Shown in pieces: positions 30,848-42,397 of a stretch of 64,000 nucleotides of DNA (the first letter of the stretch is position 1; each line of letters starts with the position of its first letter). Origin of the DNA: Corynespora cassiicola. Lineage: Eukaryota > Ascomycota > Dothideomycetes > Pleosporales > Corynesporascaceae. The position numbers and the translations under genes are program-made. The stretch lies in assembly GCA_022059125.1 (NCBI GenBank), contig JAEUWY010000004.1, positions 1,736,001 through 1,800,000 of the forward strand, in the 5' to 3' direction. A model generated the notes under the pieces. That model worked only from the letters and a program-made list of their open reading frames with translations, was not told where the DNA came from and did no database searches.

Positions 30848-33800
30848 CTAGTAACCCTGGACAGTCTTATTCCCGCCAACGCCGCGATAACCTCCATTAC
30901 CGAAGTCCTCGTTCAAACCATTGCCGTAGCCACTACCGCTAGCTGCCACACTCCGGTCTTGATAGCCACTGTAATTTCCGTTTCCGACGTGTCTGCCATA
31001 GAGTCAGCACGAAGCTCAGGTCGCGCGCGTCGAATGTAGCGGAGCTTACGCGTCGTCAGTAACGGCATGGTCTGCGCCAATGGGCCCATCGATTCCCATG
31101 TGTGGGTGCGGGTGCTGCTGCTGCTGCTGCTGCTCTAATACCTCTCTAGCGGGGTGACCTTTGGGCGGGTCCTTGTGTAGCTTGTTTCGTCCCCTCCTGC
31201 CATCGCTCCCATTCTCCGAGCTGTCGTATGCAGTTGCGCTTCCTGCTCCGCCCGCAAGCTCCCTCGAGTATCTCGGGCTCTCGGAGTTGTCGCCTGACCT
31301 CCTAGGACTGTCCTCGGTGCTGTCTCTGTCTTTGTCCTTCTTGTCGCGGTGCAGGAATCCGAACAGACGGTGCTTCTTCTCCTTGCCCTCTTCCGAGTCT
31401 TCGCTCTTCTCTGCTTCTTGCTGCCGCTTCTGCTCCTGTTCAATCTCCTTCTGGTGGGCTTTGTTTTCTGCTGCTACCAATTTGTTGTGGTGCTTCTGTT
31501 CCTTGGCCTGATGTTGCTCGATTTCCTTTTGCTTTTGGTCGAACTCCTTTTGCCTGCGGTCCAGTTCCTTCTGTTGCTCTTTACGTGCATGCTCAAGCTC
31601 CTTCTCTTTCGCCTTTTGGTTCGCGAGGCGTTCTTGGTCAGCATCATGTTGCGAGTAGGCGTATGCTCCTGCGCCTACAACTCCTGCGGCCCCGAGCGCG
31701 GCTGTGTTGCGCTTGTCATGCTGACTGGGGTCCTGGACCGAGTCGTATCGCTGATGGCCTGAAGTAGCCGGTTGCTGAGCTTCATAAGCGGGCTGTTGCT
31801 GATTTCCTCGTGTGGCAGCATAGGCTCCTGCACCTGCAGCCCCGAGGCCCCCTGCAATGGCGGCGTCTCGGCCATAATGATGTTGAGGATGCTGCTGGAA
31901 ATCTTGTGCACCTTGATATTGAGAGCTTTGTGGTTGATTTTGGTAACCGGGTTGAGCAGAACCATACCGTTGTTCTTGGACTGTGTAAGCATCCTGCACC
32001 TTCTGGTTGTCTTTGGAGCCGGCGTATGCCAACGCTCCCGCGCCAACACCAACACCTGCACCCATAAATACGTTGCGGTCGTGCTCATGCTCAGAATGCT
32101 TATTATGGTCGTATGTCTGATTGGCAAAAGCAGTTGTAGGATCATGGGCCCCAGGAGCATGGGTATCGTATCGCTGCTCGTCCATTGATGCTGCAGGTTG
32201 TGTGCTACGGTGCTCCGCATATCCCTTTGTAGCCTCATAGGCACCATATCCAGCAGCTCCAACTCCGGCGCCAATTGCTGCGTCACGGCCATAATGGTGC
32301 TGGCTCTCAGGTTGTGTCTTGTGGTCAACCTTGGGATCAGCACGATTGAGCATGTCAGATTCGTGAGGTCCCGCCGTGACATGACCCTTTTGCTTCTCAG
32401 GCTGTGGTTGGACCCGTGGGTCAACGATGTTGGCAATGTTGCTCTTGTGAGGGCCAATAGTAGATGAGGCAGGGCCAGTATCTTGCTTGTCATCACGCTT
32501 GCTAGCATAATATAGACCACCTGCAGTAGCGGCTCCAGCTCCAGCCAGGGCAGCGTTACGACCGTAGTGGTGATCAGACTTTTCGTCCTTTGGCTCTACG
32601 CCAGAGGTATCCGCTTGGGTCAATCCAGTACCATGGCCGTGGTTTTTTCCAATTGAGTCATCTTTGAGATTAGAAGACCTAGAGTCGACTCGAGGATCAA
32701 TTTTCGTGGAGCTGTATGGATTATGTTCCGTTGGAAATATTTCTTGACCTTCCGGCACATCTTGAAGATTCTTGCCAGCTGCGTACGCACCTACTCCCGC
32801 AGCTCCAACACCACTGACAATTGCTGCATCACGCCCATAGTGGTGCTCGGGAGATGTCCCCTCCGCCTTAGTCTGTGGGTGGTCAAGCGTACCCGTATGT
32901 CTTAGCTCGTGTGATCCGGCTGCACTGGTCGAATCATTTTCGGGAGTATATGCTGGCTCTGGGGTTTCTTCTACCGGAGTTGGGTCAGGAAATTCTCCAG
33001 GGATGTGTATATCTTCAGTTCGGTATCTCGCGGGAGCAGGACGCCTTTCATGCGCATTCGAAGCGCTTCCAACCGGCTCGTACTTCTGTTCGGAGGCATC
33101 CTTGACCAAAGGAATGGCAGCAGCGGCTTTTGCTGCGGCCAATGCGTCGTGGTTATGGCTAGTGCTGGCTGGATTCTCATTTGGTCTGGTGTCTCGCTTC
33201 TTCTCGTGGGGAAAGACTGAGTAGGTGGCAGCGGCAGCAGCAGCTCCAGCAAGCCCTTGTCGGCCTTTGCCTTCATCAACACCTACTTCCTTATCCTTGG
33301 TTCCAGGTTGCCTCTCGTTTGTTGCGGGCTTACTGTGGGAGGGCTGAGAGATCACGCCACCCGATAGGGGGAATGACCGGCTGGTATCGTTGACTTCCTC
33401 AGCTTGTCCAAAGGATCGCTCGAATGGTTGTTCAGTCCTACTCTTCGGAAGTTCATTTTGGCGTCTGCTATTTGCTTCGTGAGCCGTATATCCGCCGGCT
33501 CCAGCAGCTCCAAGTGCCAAAGCCGTGTTCTTGCCCCAGTCTGATGATTCATGACTGCCAGTTGCTGGGACGGCGGAAGATTGAGATATGTGAGACCCGT
33601 CTTGGCCGGTCGTCTGGGCAGAATGACCAGATTTGGGATTTGAAGCAATTTCTGTTTGACGTCCAGGGGGTGGTTGGAGTGGTTCAGAGGTACTTTCATG
33701 CGCTGTGGTTCCAGAAGCTCCGGCTACACCGGCAGCCAAACCCTTGTCTCGTTCCGAGTGATGTGGAATCTCGCTTTGATCTTGCATACCGCTGCGACTG

Positions 33801-34409
33801 GTGGGACTGGTAGGACTGTACTTGCCCATGGCTGCATGCGTGTCGGTGTTGCCCTGAGGAAAGCCCATGACGCCAGACTTGATGCTGGCAGTACTTGCGT
33901 CTTCACTGAAATTGGTCTGCCGAGCGAGCGCACGATCAGGACGCAAACTAATGGGCGAGGACGGGCCTTTGCTGGAAGGAGAATCGAAACTTTTGGCAGA
34001 GTCTGGGGGGGACTGCTTCAGATCTGCAGCATTGGAAAAATGGGGAGGCAACTCGGTCTCTTGTTGTTCGGCCGCTGTATTGGGCCGGCTCCTGCCAGTG
34101 AATTGGTCATAAATAGGAGTATGGCTGCTAGTCTCAGCGAAATGAGATCATGATGAGCAGGTGGAGGAGGTACTAACGGTTCGGGGACTGAGGCAGGCTG
34201 CTTGCCCTTCCCGAGCTGGTGGGATCCCTGCAGATGATGACCCTCTCCACCAAAGTCTCCAGACGTGGCCCCGCGGGTCGGCTCGAAAGCGGATTTGTCG
34301 CCCTCATGAGTCGCGTCGGTGCTCTTCCGGTGGCCGTGCCTGTGGAGTGGTAAGTGCCGCCCGGCACACGGCCAAAGGCTACTTACACGACCTTCTTGAT
34401 CTTCTGCAT
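30848..34409 (-). CDS. large repeat protein with glycine-zipper-like hydrophobic repeats and coiled coil
   Basis: Four exons (34409-34387, 34339-34178, 34124-31050, 30992-30848) encode 1134 residues starting MQKIKKVV. The long central part is hydrophilic and Gln/Ser/His-rich, interrupted by at least seven copies of a ~25-residue unit. The best copies begin HHYGRDAAI and continue with a small-residue stretch such as GAGVGAAGYGAYEATKG or GGLGAAGAGAYAATRG; more divergent copies start WGKNTALALGAAGAG and HDKRNTAALGAAG. The G-x3-G and A/G spacing is that of glycine-zipper membrane segments. Next comes a strongly charged coiled coil (about residues 889-970: Lys/Glu/Gln heptads), then RLFGFLHRDKKDKD, a short polyGln (about 1060-1066) and a Gly/Asn/Tyr-rich tail. 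I do not recognise a characterised homologue. Membrane association or scaffolding is inference. Confidence 0.8.
31114..31135 (-). repeat. CAG trinucleotide run coding for polyGln
   Basis: About seven Gln codons in a row lie near the C-terminus of the repeat protein. The run is a likely site of length variation between strains. Confidence 0.85.
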
Positions 34410-36120
34410 GGTGGCTGCTGTCGGAGCTGCCTGGGTTGAGAGGGAGTGAGGGGCAAGATGGGTATCACAGGGTTCAGCTGAGGGAGGCAGGCTGGGATGG
34501 GCTCGTATTGTTCAAATACCGTCATGGCGAGGTGGTGAGCAAGCAGACTGCGCCTATGACCTCATACATCCGGAGGGCGACAGCGCGCCGCGGCCACGAG
34601 CTCCAATTGGAGCAGCACAGCCGGGCGACAGCGTCCCAGCCGCCAAAACAGGAACTTCGAAGGCTTTTGTCCCAATTGCGTGTGCCCCAGGCTGCTTTTC
34701 CTGTAGCCAGCGTCGCCGGTTCCGCGGATCGCTTGATCCCGGACGAACATCGCCAGATCCGTGATTTTCTCCTATGCTTGGCCTGGCGTCGCGAACGGCA
34801 CTCCGGGCGCGCTCAAGGGGCAATGGCTTTGGCAGACGCGTGGGTGCATGGTACACGCAATTGCGACCGGGGATCTCACGAAAAGGAGCAAATTTGCACG
34901 CATTGAGAGTGTCAAAACCAGGGGAGAAGGATGCCCAGCTGAAGAATGACGCCGGTGATCGACGGGCCTACCCCACAGTAGCATGCTTCCTCGCAGCAGA
35001 TGCCGCCAGCCACAGAGTCATGCAGCGGCATTGACGCCAGCGACGGCGACGGTGGCTGCGACTCGGACGGATTCAAGGCAAGGCTGGCCACGCACGACAA
35101 GGCTGGGAGTCGTCTGTCTGGCCTGAGGATGCTCTTTTGCGACGCAATCCGTCGACCGGGCCCGGCTGCAGAGGTTCACGTGACCGTGGACGACCCGCGG
35201 CAGCGGACTGACGGCTGAAGGACGGCGGATGGCTGGTTTGGCAGCTTTGGCTGGCCTGGCTGGCCTGACTGACCGGACTGGGGGCAGCGCTGGCTGCTTT
35301 TCTGTGCGAGGGTGACCTCAACGCAATCCTGACCTCTCCTCCCTGCCACCATGCACTTCCGAACAATCTTCCGATGGCCTCGAGGTCAGCCGCCCACTGC
35401 GAAAAATCGCGCGCCGGAGGCAAATGGCACCCTGCAAGGGCCACAGACGACGCCCGCGCGGCTATCATGGCGCGATGCAACTTAGCATCCCGGCCGACTC
35501 CGCCCAGGCCCGACAAGACGAGTAGGGTAGCCCAATCCATGGCAGCCCACGAACCAACGACGGGCTAGACGTCAACGCCTCTTAACGCCGCCGCCGAACA
35601 GTCTGCTCAACGTCCACGCCCTCTGGCTACCCGTCGTCCTATACACCGTCCGATCCGCTGTGCTATTGCTTTTGCTGCCGCGCCGCCGAATGGAGACGCA
35701 ACCCCACGCCCGGTCCTTGGAGAACAGACGACCTCACCCCGACTCCGCACAGCGCATCCGCGCCCGCGCCCGCGCCCACACCCACGCCCACTAACCTCTT
35801 CTGCTTTGATCCGGATCGCGTCCAGCCGCCGCATTGCCTTTGCTCCTCCCCAACTCGTCTCTGCGAATGCTTGACACGCTGGGCCTCGGAAACACCAAGG
35901 AGCGGGATACAGGGACAAGCTATCCATTCGACCCACTTGCACCTCCGCGTACCCGCACGCAATAAACGAGACAGGCGCCTCATTCTCACGCTGCCAACTT
36001 TCGCTCCTGCGCGACTCTCCCTTCTTTCACACACACACCGGCACACCGACACGCACTGCACCTCCTCACGCGACATCCGCCCGTCGCTGGCTCCCCGCTG
36101 CTCCGTCCAACACCGTCATC
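34410..36120. other. divergent intergenic region
   Basis: 1.7 kb lie between the start of the repeat protein (minus) and the Ser/Arg-rich gene (plus). Frames at 35073-35540 (minus), 35663-36076 (minus) and 35871-36242 (plus) overlap each other and are compositional. The last 400 bases are CT-rich and end in CA repeats and a CACCGTCATC start context for the downstream ATG. Confidence 0.5.
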
Positions 36121-36938
36121 ATGGCCATCCGCTCCCGCCTCCGCCGAGCCTTTACCCGCGGCTCTCAAGAGAGCGAAGGCGGCCCCCTCAGCAAGATCAC
36201 GTCAAAATCCTCCAAAGCCTCCAAGCGCGAAAAAGTCGATAGCAACGTCTACCAGCCCGGCGAAAAGATGCCCCCCATGAAGTACCGCCGTCCCGTCGAC
36301 CCCGTCCACAAGGCCAACCTCGAGTCGTTCAGTTGGGCAAAGGCATGGCGGCGAAAGAGTGACCCAAGCATCTACTCGCCCATGGGCAGTCGTATGCCCA
36401 GCAGGAAGAATAGCATTGTGTCTTTTGGTCGTCGCAGTCTCCGCCGGAAGAGCAGCTCCGTGGGGAGTGACATTGGTGTCGACAGTGGCATTGGGGGCAG
36501 CATCGTGGGGGATGACAGGCCAGAGCAATTGCGAGAAGCCAGCGATGAAGAGGGTGACGTTACCAATGGTATGTAATTCTCCGGCTGTTGGATGTGTTGT
36601 CAATCGTCTAACGTTTCCCAGTCGGCCTCTCCCGCCCGCCCACCAATGATCGCCGGAGATCCTCGTCTCTCCACGCCCGGCGCTCGCAGTCCATCAAATC
36701 CGGCTCATCCCGCCCAGCAACCGCTTCCGACCGCGTTCGACGCTCTCTATCCACGTCCAAGGGCGACAAGCCCTTTACAGCCGAGGACCTCGAACTCGCC
36801 CTTCAACGATCGCACCTTGATCCAACCAAAGAGGAGTCGGACCGCAGTGGCGAGGGCAGCCCTGGCAGCCCCAACGGCGGCCAGAAGGCGAGAGAAGAGG
36901 CGCCCGTCTCGACTGGGCAGGTCACTCAAACTTCATGA
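36121..36938 (+). CDS. basic Ser/Arg-rich hypothetical protein
   Basis: Two exons (36121-36568, 36622-36938) encode 254 residues. The intron has a GTATGT donor, a CTAAC branch and a CCCAG acceptor. The N-terminus is very basic (MAIRSRLRRAFTRG). YQPGEKMPPMKYRRPVDPVH and LESFSWAKAWRRKSD follow and look like the conserved core of an ascomycete family. The rest is low-complexity, with many RRxS/RKxS sites (SFGRRSLRRKSS, RRSQSIKSGS, RRSLSTSKG) that would suit basophilic kinases. GDKPFTAEDLELALQRSH near the C-terminus is another ordered patch. Function is unknown. The protein is probably disordered and phosphorylated in the cytoplasm or at the cell cortex, which is inference from composition. Confidence 0.8.
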
Positions 36939-39182
36939 TTTGCATGCTAACTTCACCTTCGGATTTAATCATTACGGAAATTAGGGTTCCTTTCTTTGTA
37001 ACTATATTTACAGCATCTGCATCTTTTTTATCTTGCATTGCGGCTGGCGTTTTGAAATAGATTGGGCACGGTGGGCTGTATCTAGTACCGTACCTAGTAG
37101 ACTGTTTACACGTACATACGACGAGCCCGTAGTCTGTCCACGAGGGACAACACCAACACCATAGAAGTTTATTCTACCACTTAGCATGACAACAATAACA
37201 ATAACAATCATATAGAGTGGTCCACGCATCGAGAGGTATGCATGTGCACGCACCCCCTGATCGGTGTAGGACCAAGACACGTCACGCCGTCGTTGACACT
37301 TGCATTATGAAAATTAGACCTTTCTTTTTTTTTTCTTCCCCAAGGCGAGAGCGAAAAATCCCGAGGCCAATGTGATGCGCAGCGCAAGGCGGTCCATGAA
37401 TGTCAACTTCCGCCGCACGAGGGAACATCCCCGCACCCAAGGTCCAACGGCCATCCCGGTGCTACGACGGCCCTTTTCGCCCGCACCACGCCCTCCCCCC
37501 CATAAAAGGAGGTTGTAGGAAAACGGAAATCCAACCGGAGGGCAAAAAATAGAAACGACGTGGGATGGTGTCATGAGGGTGGGCGGGGAAGGGGGGATGA
37601 GCCTCTTGGTAGCCAGGTCGGGATGATTTTCGCTTTTCCGGAAATGCCCAGGTGTGTGTGTGTGTGTGTGTGTGTGGTGTACGTCAAGGAAATGGGCGCA
37701 TGCGTGCGTTTTTTTTGCTTGGGAGGGGGGACTTGGGGCTGGGGGATATCTTCTCTGTGTGGGATCATAGGGGAGGGGGGATTGGCAATGGCGAAGGCGC
37801 GAAGGATCTGGTCGGCATAGACTAGTTGTACCTGTTGGGGCTCGCGAGAGCCTGTGGGTAGACGTTGGGTATTGTTTTCCCCCTGCTTGTTCTGCTTCGC
37901 CTACGCGAGTGAGGCTCCTACTCAGGCCATGGTCCCGCATTCGGTGCCTCGGCAAGATGCAGGCTGCCTATCTCGCCTTAGCTGCGTACCGACCGGGAAG
38001 ATGCGGCTCCTTGTTCTAGAAGGTTGTGGGGCTTCTTTTCTTTTCGAAATGCATTGCGGGCGCCGGTGTAGGCAGGTAGGTAGGTGGGTGGTTTGTCAAG
38101 GTCGGCGGAGGGTCGGATATGGGGCCCGGTTTGACCGCGGGCCAGAGGCCAAGTGCTTGTGTCGCGTATAAACGTCGTATCTAGTTGCTTGGGCTTTTTG
38201 AGGGTGCTTGGTAGGTGGATTTAATAATCTGATGTTGGGTGTGAGTGCGGGGAGGATCCTGCGGGCATCTAGAGTTTCCATATACGTACATATTACATGT
38301 CTCGCTTGTCGCATATATCTGACCTGGAGTGCTGTAACTGCAAGTACTTGGTTGTACCAATACAAACACATGCTTGATCATCTATATGATTTGATCGGTG
38401 GATTTTGTCACTTCGAGGAGACCAAGAGTTCTCAGAGTGTCGCCGCAATTTTGCTCATTAGTAAGAGGTGACAGGTCATATTTGATAGCATCGATACATG
38501 CCAGGATATCCAGGAAACTAAAATAGCCTTAATATCCCCTGATTCATCGAGAGTTTCCCTTGGTAGCGAGCCGGCTGGCGGAGGAGAGGAAGGAAGGGGT
38601 ATACGGTTTTCCCAGCATGAGTATAAATCGTGTATAGGTCGCATTCCAGGCTATTCAAACTGTCAATAACGTTATTTCAATAACTTGGGACGAAGAAACT
38701 CAACTGAATGTGGTTGGCCCAAAGCAATGTGACAATTGCAGTGGTCTGAACAGTCATCCTCGAGTCAATCATCCAAGCGTGCAACGTATGGTAAGAACAG
38801 TGCCAACAGCTTATCGCCTGAAAACATTAAGGCTTTATTATTGACAAATGGAACTTTCGCATACCAAAGAAGAGATATTTTTCCTTGTGGTGTAGGATTA
38901 TGGAGCCACAGCGCCACTCGTGGGGTACTCGATTGCCTAGCACCAGATGGCTAAGCACTTCCCAGCCATTTTGCCATGCTCGACACAATATATAGCCGGA
39001 TACTGAGTAAATATTCGAAGCGGCTGGTCTTTTCTTTCGATTAAGTCTCACAAACGAGCTATGCTGTACGGTTGTGCAGTTGGAATATCCATCTGCGACG
39101 ATGTTCAGCCTCAAGGAGTGGGGGCAAATAGCCCCAACGCCATGATTGCCATGCTCCCTGAAAACGGCATCTAGTTCTTCAG
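36939..39182. other. gene-poor region, left part
   Basis: No gene is supported in these 2.2 kb. A GT microsatellite lies at 37652-37676. Minus frame 37314-37955 and plus frames 37560-38171 are driven by this repeat and by G/C runs. From 38200 on, base composition drops toward 45-50% GC, unlike the GC-rich flanks. Confidence 0.45.
37652..37676. repeat. GT dinucleotide microsatellite
   Basis: About twelve GT units lie in a non-coding region. Confidence 0.9.
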
Positions 39183-39398
39183 ATGGTAAACTCCTGTTAT
39201 TCAGGGGCGCTCAGCTACGTCTATGGATCAGGGGGTGCACATGCTAGTGGTATTCCTCTTCTTTTCGGCGCCAAAGAAGCACTTCCAATGTACCACAATC
39301 AAGCAACAGATCAGGCGGCCGTAAGACTGTCCCAGTCAATGCGTAAACTTACGCTTTGCTTCATTAGGAAGCATATTGCGGCTAGAAACCTCAACTAG
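39183..39398 (+). pseudogene. possible decayed fragment of a type B carboxylesterase/lipase
   Basis: This 71-codon frame reads LSYVYGSGGAHASGIPLLFG followed by a spacer, then NQATDQAAVRLSQSMRK. Fungal type B carboxylesterases near their C-terminus have 'GA.H.S.IP..FG', with the catalytic His, followed about 20 residues later by 'T..Q.A.S..M...W..F', so the spacing and residues fit. No GESAGG nucleophile motif or other domain part was found upstream, and stops surround the frame. If real, it is a relic. The match rests on one short segment and could be chance. Confidence 0.35.
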
Positions 39399-42397
39399 AC
39401 ACGTCGTATGATGATGTCAAAGAGCCGGTACATTTCCTGTTCAGGCTCGGAGGTTGGCGCATTTGAAGCGTGAATAGATCTATTGGCTAAGGATTTGGAA
39501 TCAGCAGGTGCAGTAGGGGGCACCATCGTCTTACCAGTACAGACCCAGCTCAGCTGATCTTATTCAATAACCGCCGTATGCTTTGGGCTGAGCTTGCCCC
39601 CACAGCGTTGCTGCCGATCATAGCACAACCATCGATTGGTAGGTACAGAGTACATTGGTCCACGACGCGCTTCATGGTTAGCCCTTCCCTCGCTGAACAA
39701 GCGCATATGCGAACCGCTTTGTGCACTCCAAAGAAAGTGGGGCAGGTCAACGGTAGGATAAGGCTTACTGCGCACATCGAAGCAGTGGAGGGCTCGAGTT
39801 TCATCATGAGTACGTTGCCAACGCTGCGAGAGAGAATCAAAGCTTCCTAAAATGATCTTCCATGGAGAGGTCTCGTGGATTGATTCGAGGATCGCGATTC
39901 ACAACAACGCGATCGGCCGTAATGGCACATCTCCTGGCGTAGACCACGCTCTGCGGAAGGAATGGAGGCGTTTGGACGAGAATCGTGGCAGCCAGTCACT
40001 TCACTCCGCGTGTGTGTCCTCATCTCCCCCAGAAATTGGGAGGGGTAGAAATTACTCCCTGTCTTCCAGGCGCGAGAGACGCGTGAAGAAGTTGAGCCCT
40101 AGCAGCAGTCTTCTCACTATCCCCGCAGACGAACGTGGAGAAGGTGACCCCGGACGGGCATTTTCCCAGTCTTTCCCGAAAATCTCTTGCGTTCCGCTCA
40201 ACCTCCACAGGGGCAACGCGAAGCGATGAGGGCACCCAAAAAATGAGACGTAACATGCCTCGATCTAGGCAGGGCCAAATATACAACGCCACTGTTTCGG
40301 AGCCTTCGCTGTATTCTCAAGTGACGATGCTGACCACGAGCGTAACGGTCCGCATCAATCTGTTGACGCCCGCAGGACCAGAGCCCGAAGACCGAGAAAA
40401 GACCCCATTCAACCCAGATTGCTTCCTGTTCCTACGCCGAATCGGCAAGAGTTGTCTGAAAACCTGCCAGTTCGTGCATGTCCTCCTATTCCGGCCGATC
40501 TGTGGTGGTACAAAGTTGGCGCAGATACATCGCTCCTTGGCTTGCAGACCGTGATCGGAGGCTGTCCAATCTTGTCGAAGCCCATGCAAGTCATTTTGGC
40601 AGTGGATACCGCTAGACTTGTTACGGGGTCGTTATGAAAGCGCGCTCTGAAGTTGCACCAGATCAATATTGAGAATCCAATTGAACGGACGTGAATCTGC
40701 ATCTGGTGCGTGCCTCCAAGCCGTTGATCTAGCTGTATCAATCCAGCTGCGCCTGCTGAAACAGAGCGATCGGTAGGTGTGGAGCCTTCCAATTGATGCC
40801 CGCTGGAGCAGCTCTCTGCAAGAGCTGGGGAGGAATTTCGAACCCTCAATGGAGGTTGAGTGCCAAGCGTCAGTCATGTGGCTTGGCTCAAAAATCTCAC
40901 CTCCCAGGTTGTTCTGAAGCTCCTATAGTCTTCCATAGATGTGATGTCACTTGTAAATCAAGGTGCCGATGTCGCTGAGCCGACCGTGGCTTGATCAGCC
41001 CTTTAGGTATACGCATTCCAGTAAGTGCTCCAGTCTCCTGCAGATGAACGACATAATTTGAAACAAGCCAATCGCCGGCCCTGCGTTGAGTGGCTTGCTT
41101 AATCCACGGAGAATTTGCGCTGGTCTCAACAGCATCGATACGAGCAATATGTTGTGTAACCTACAAAGCCCATTGTCCCGATCTTCTGCGGTCGGGTTGA
41201 CAAATGTAAACAAGATATCTATATCATATGATCTGATCAACGAAGAGAGCGTCCAAGCTTTTCGGGGGCTGTTTAAAAAGTAGCCTGCATAGATCCAGCA
41301 TTTCGTATGAGCTTCCATTTGGAGAGACACAGTATATCCATGCTCATTTAGAACGGTTACCACCACTTCAGCAACATCATGAGGTGGAAGAACAGAGAAA
41401 CTAAAATGCCGAGCATGTTAGTCCTGGTAGCTTTTTTACGTTCATCAACCCTCGTTTGCAGCAGATGAATTCCCGGTCGAACATTCTTTGGGAGGAATGG
41501 ATCATCCGTAGACTAGGCTGCGTAACACTCGACGTGAAGCTCCTCGGCCAGAATTACACTGCAAGAATACCCGCAGACGTATATGCAGGTCCATGAGAGT
41601 CGGTAGATCCTCTGTGACGAATGCCCAACGACGGCAACAATAGCTGAGCTGTCAAAGTGGCTGTCGGCATGGCGTTAGCTCCACGGTAGGGTTGTAAGGT
41701 AGGATTCCAAAGGGGGGCGTCCGCCAGACGCTGAGGTTACAGTGCCGAACAGACCGATAAGCTTCAAGTCAGACCCTCCATTTCAGTGCCCGCTATGCCG
41801 GTCGCCAGATGACGCTCGCCTGTGTTTCAATCATTAATGCTGTGGCGTCGTTCCACACCTCTAGAGTTCTTATTTTGCCGCAAGGCCCTCGTGTAGCTTT
41901 CTGTCGTTCTGTTCACTTGTACTCCACCATTCTGGTATCGAGCGTTAGAGTGTGTTATCCTTACGTTGCTTTGTGGGTTGGAAAAGAATTTCATCCGCTT
42001 CTCCTTTCCCCTCGAGTCGACCCATCAGATTGGGTAGGGTAAAGTGTGGCGCGATTTGGATCCCATTCTTGCCCTGCCTTGTCGCGTTCGCGACCGCGCC
42101 GTTGACTTGTAGCATGTTCCACAAAGGTTAGTGCAAGGCTCCTGCATCTCATCGCCACCCTGAAGGTTTGCAAATGCCAAAGACCCTGATTCAAAAACAC
42201 ACGCTGCACCCCTTCTTCCACATGCGCTTCCCCGAGAATCAAGATCCTTGAGCCCTTGTTACTTGCGTATTCCTCTCATATTTGAATCCTGATCTTAGCC
42301 ATACACACCTTGGGAGAAAGCAAGTCATTGAAGTTTTCATGTCAGTACTGAGCCACCGCTAACTCGCTGTGCAGAGTGTCTTGGTATTGAATCGACG
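39399..42397. other. gene-poor region, right part
   Basis: 3.0 kb contain only short, broken frames on both strands (for example 39578-39850 plus, 40409-40849 minus). One minus stretch at 40995-41410 looks like a former exon (see the separate entry). The last 350 bases carry the promoter and leader of the C2H2 gene. Confidence 0.45.
40995..41410 (-). pseudogene. possible relic exon of an unidentified gene
   Basis: On the minus strand a CTAAC branch-like site and a TTTTAG acceptor (about 41409-41428) precede an open stretch reading FSVLPPHDVAEVVVTVLNEH and on through LQMEAHTKCWIYAGYFLNS to a stop at 40995. It has protein-like composition with mixed charged and hydrophobic residues, in contrast with neighbouring frames, but no ATG start, no clear downstream exon and no family I recognise. 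It may be an exon of a decayed gene or a coincidence. Confidence 0.25.

Noticed and set aside
37314..37955. 213-codon minus frame with a GT-repeat-encoded stretch
   Set aside because: The frame runs through the microsatellite and has no conserved pattern.
40840..40870. TTCGAA-containing sequence resembling a tRNA T-arm
   Set aside because: The stem does not pair over five bases and no D- or anticodon arm fits.
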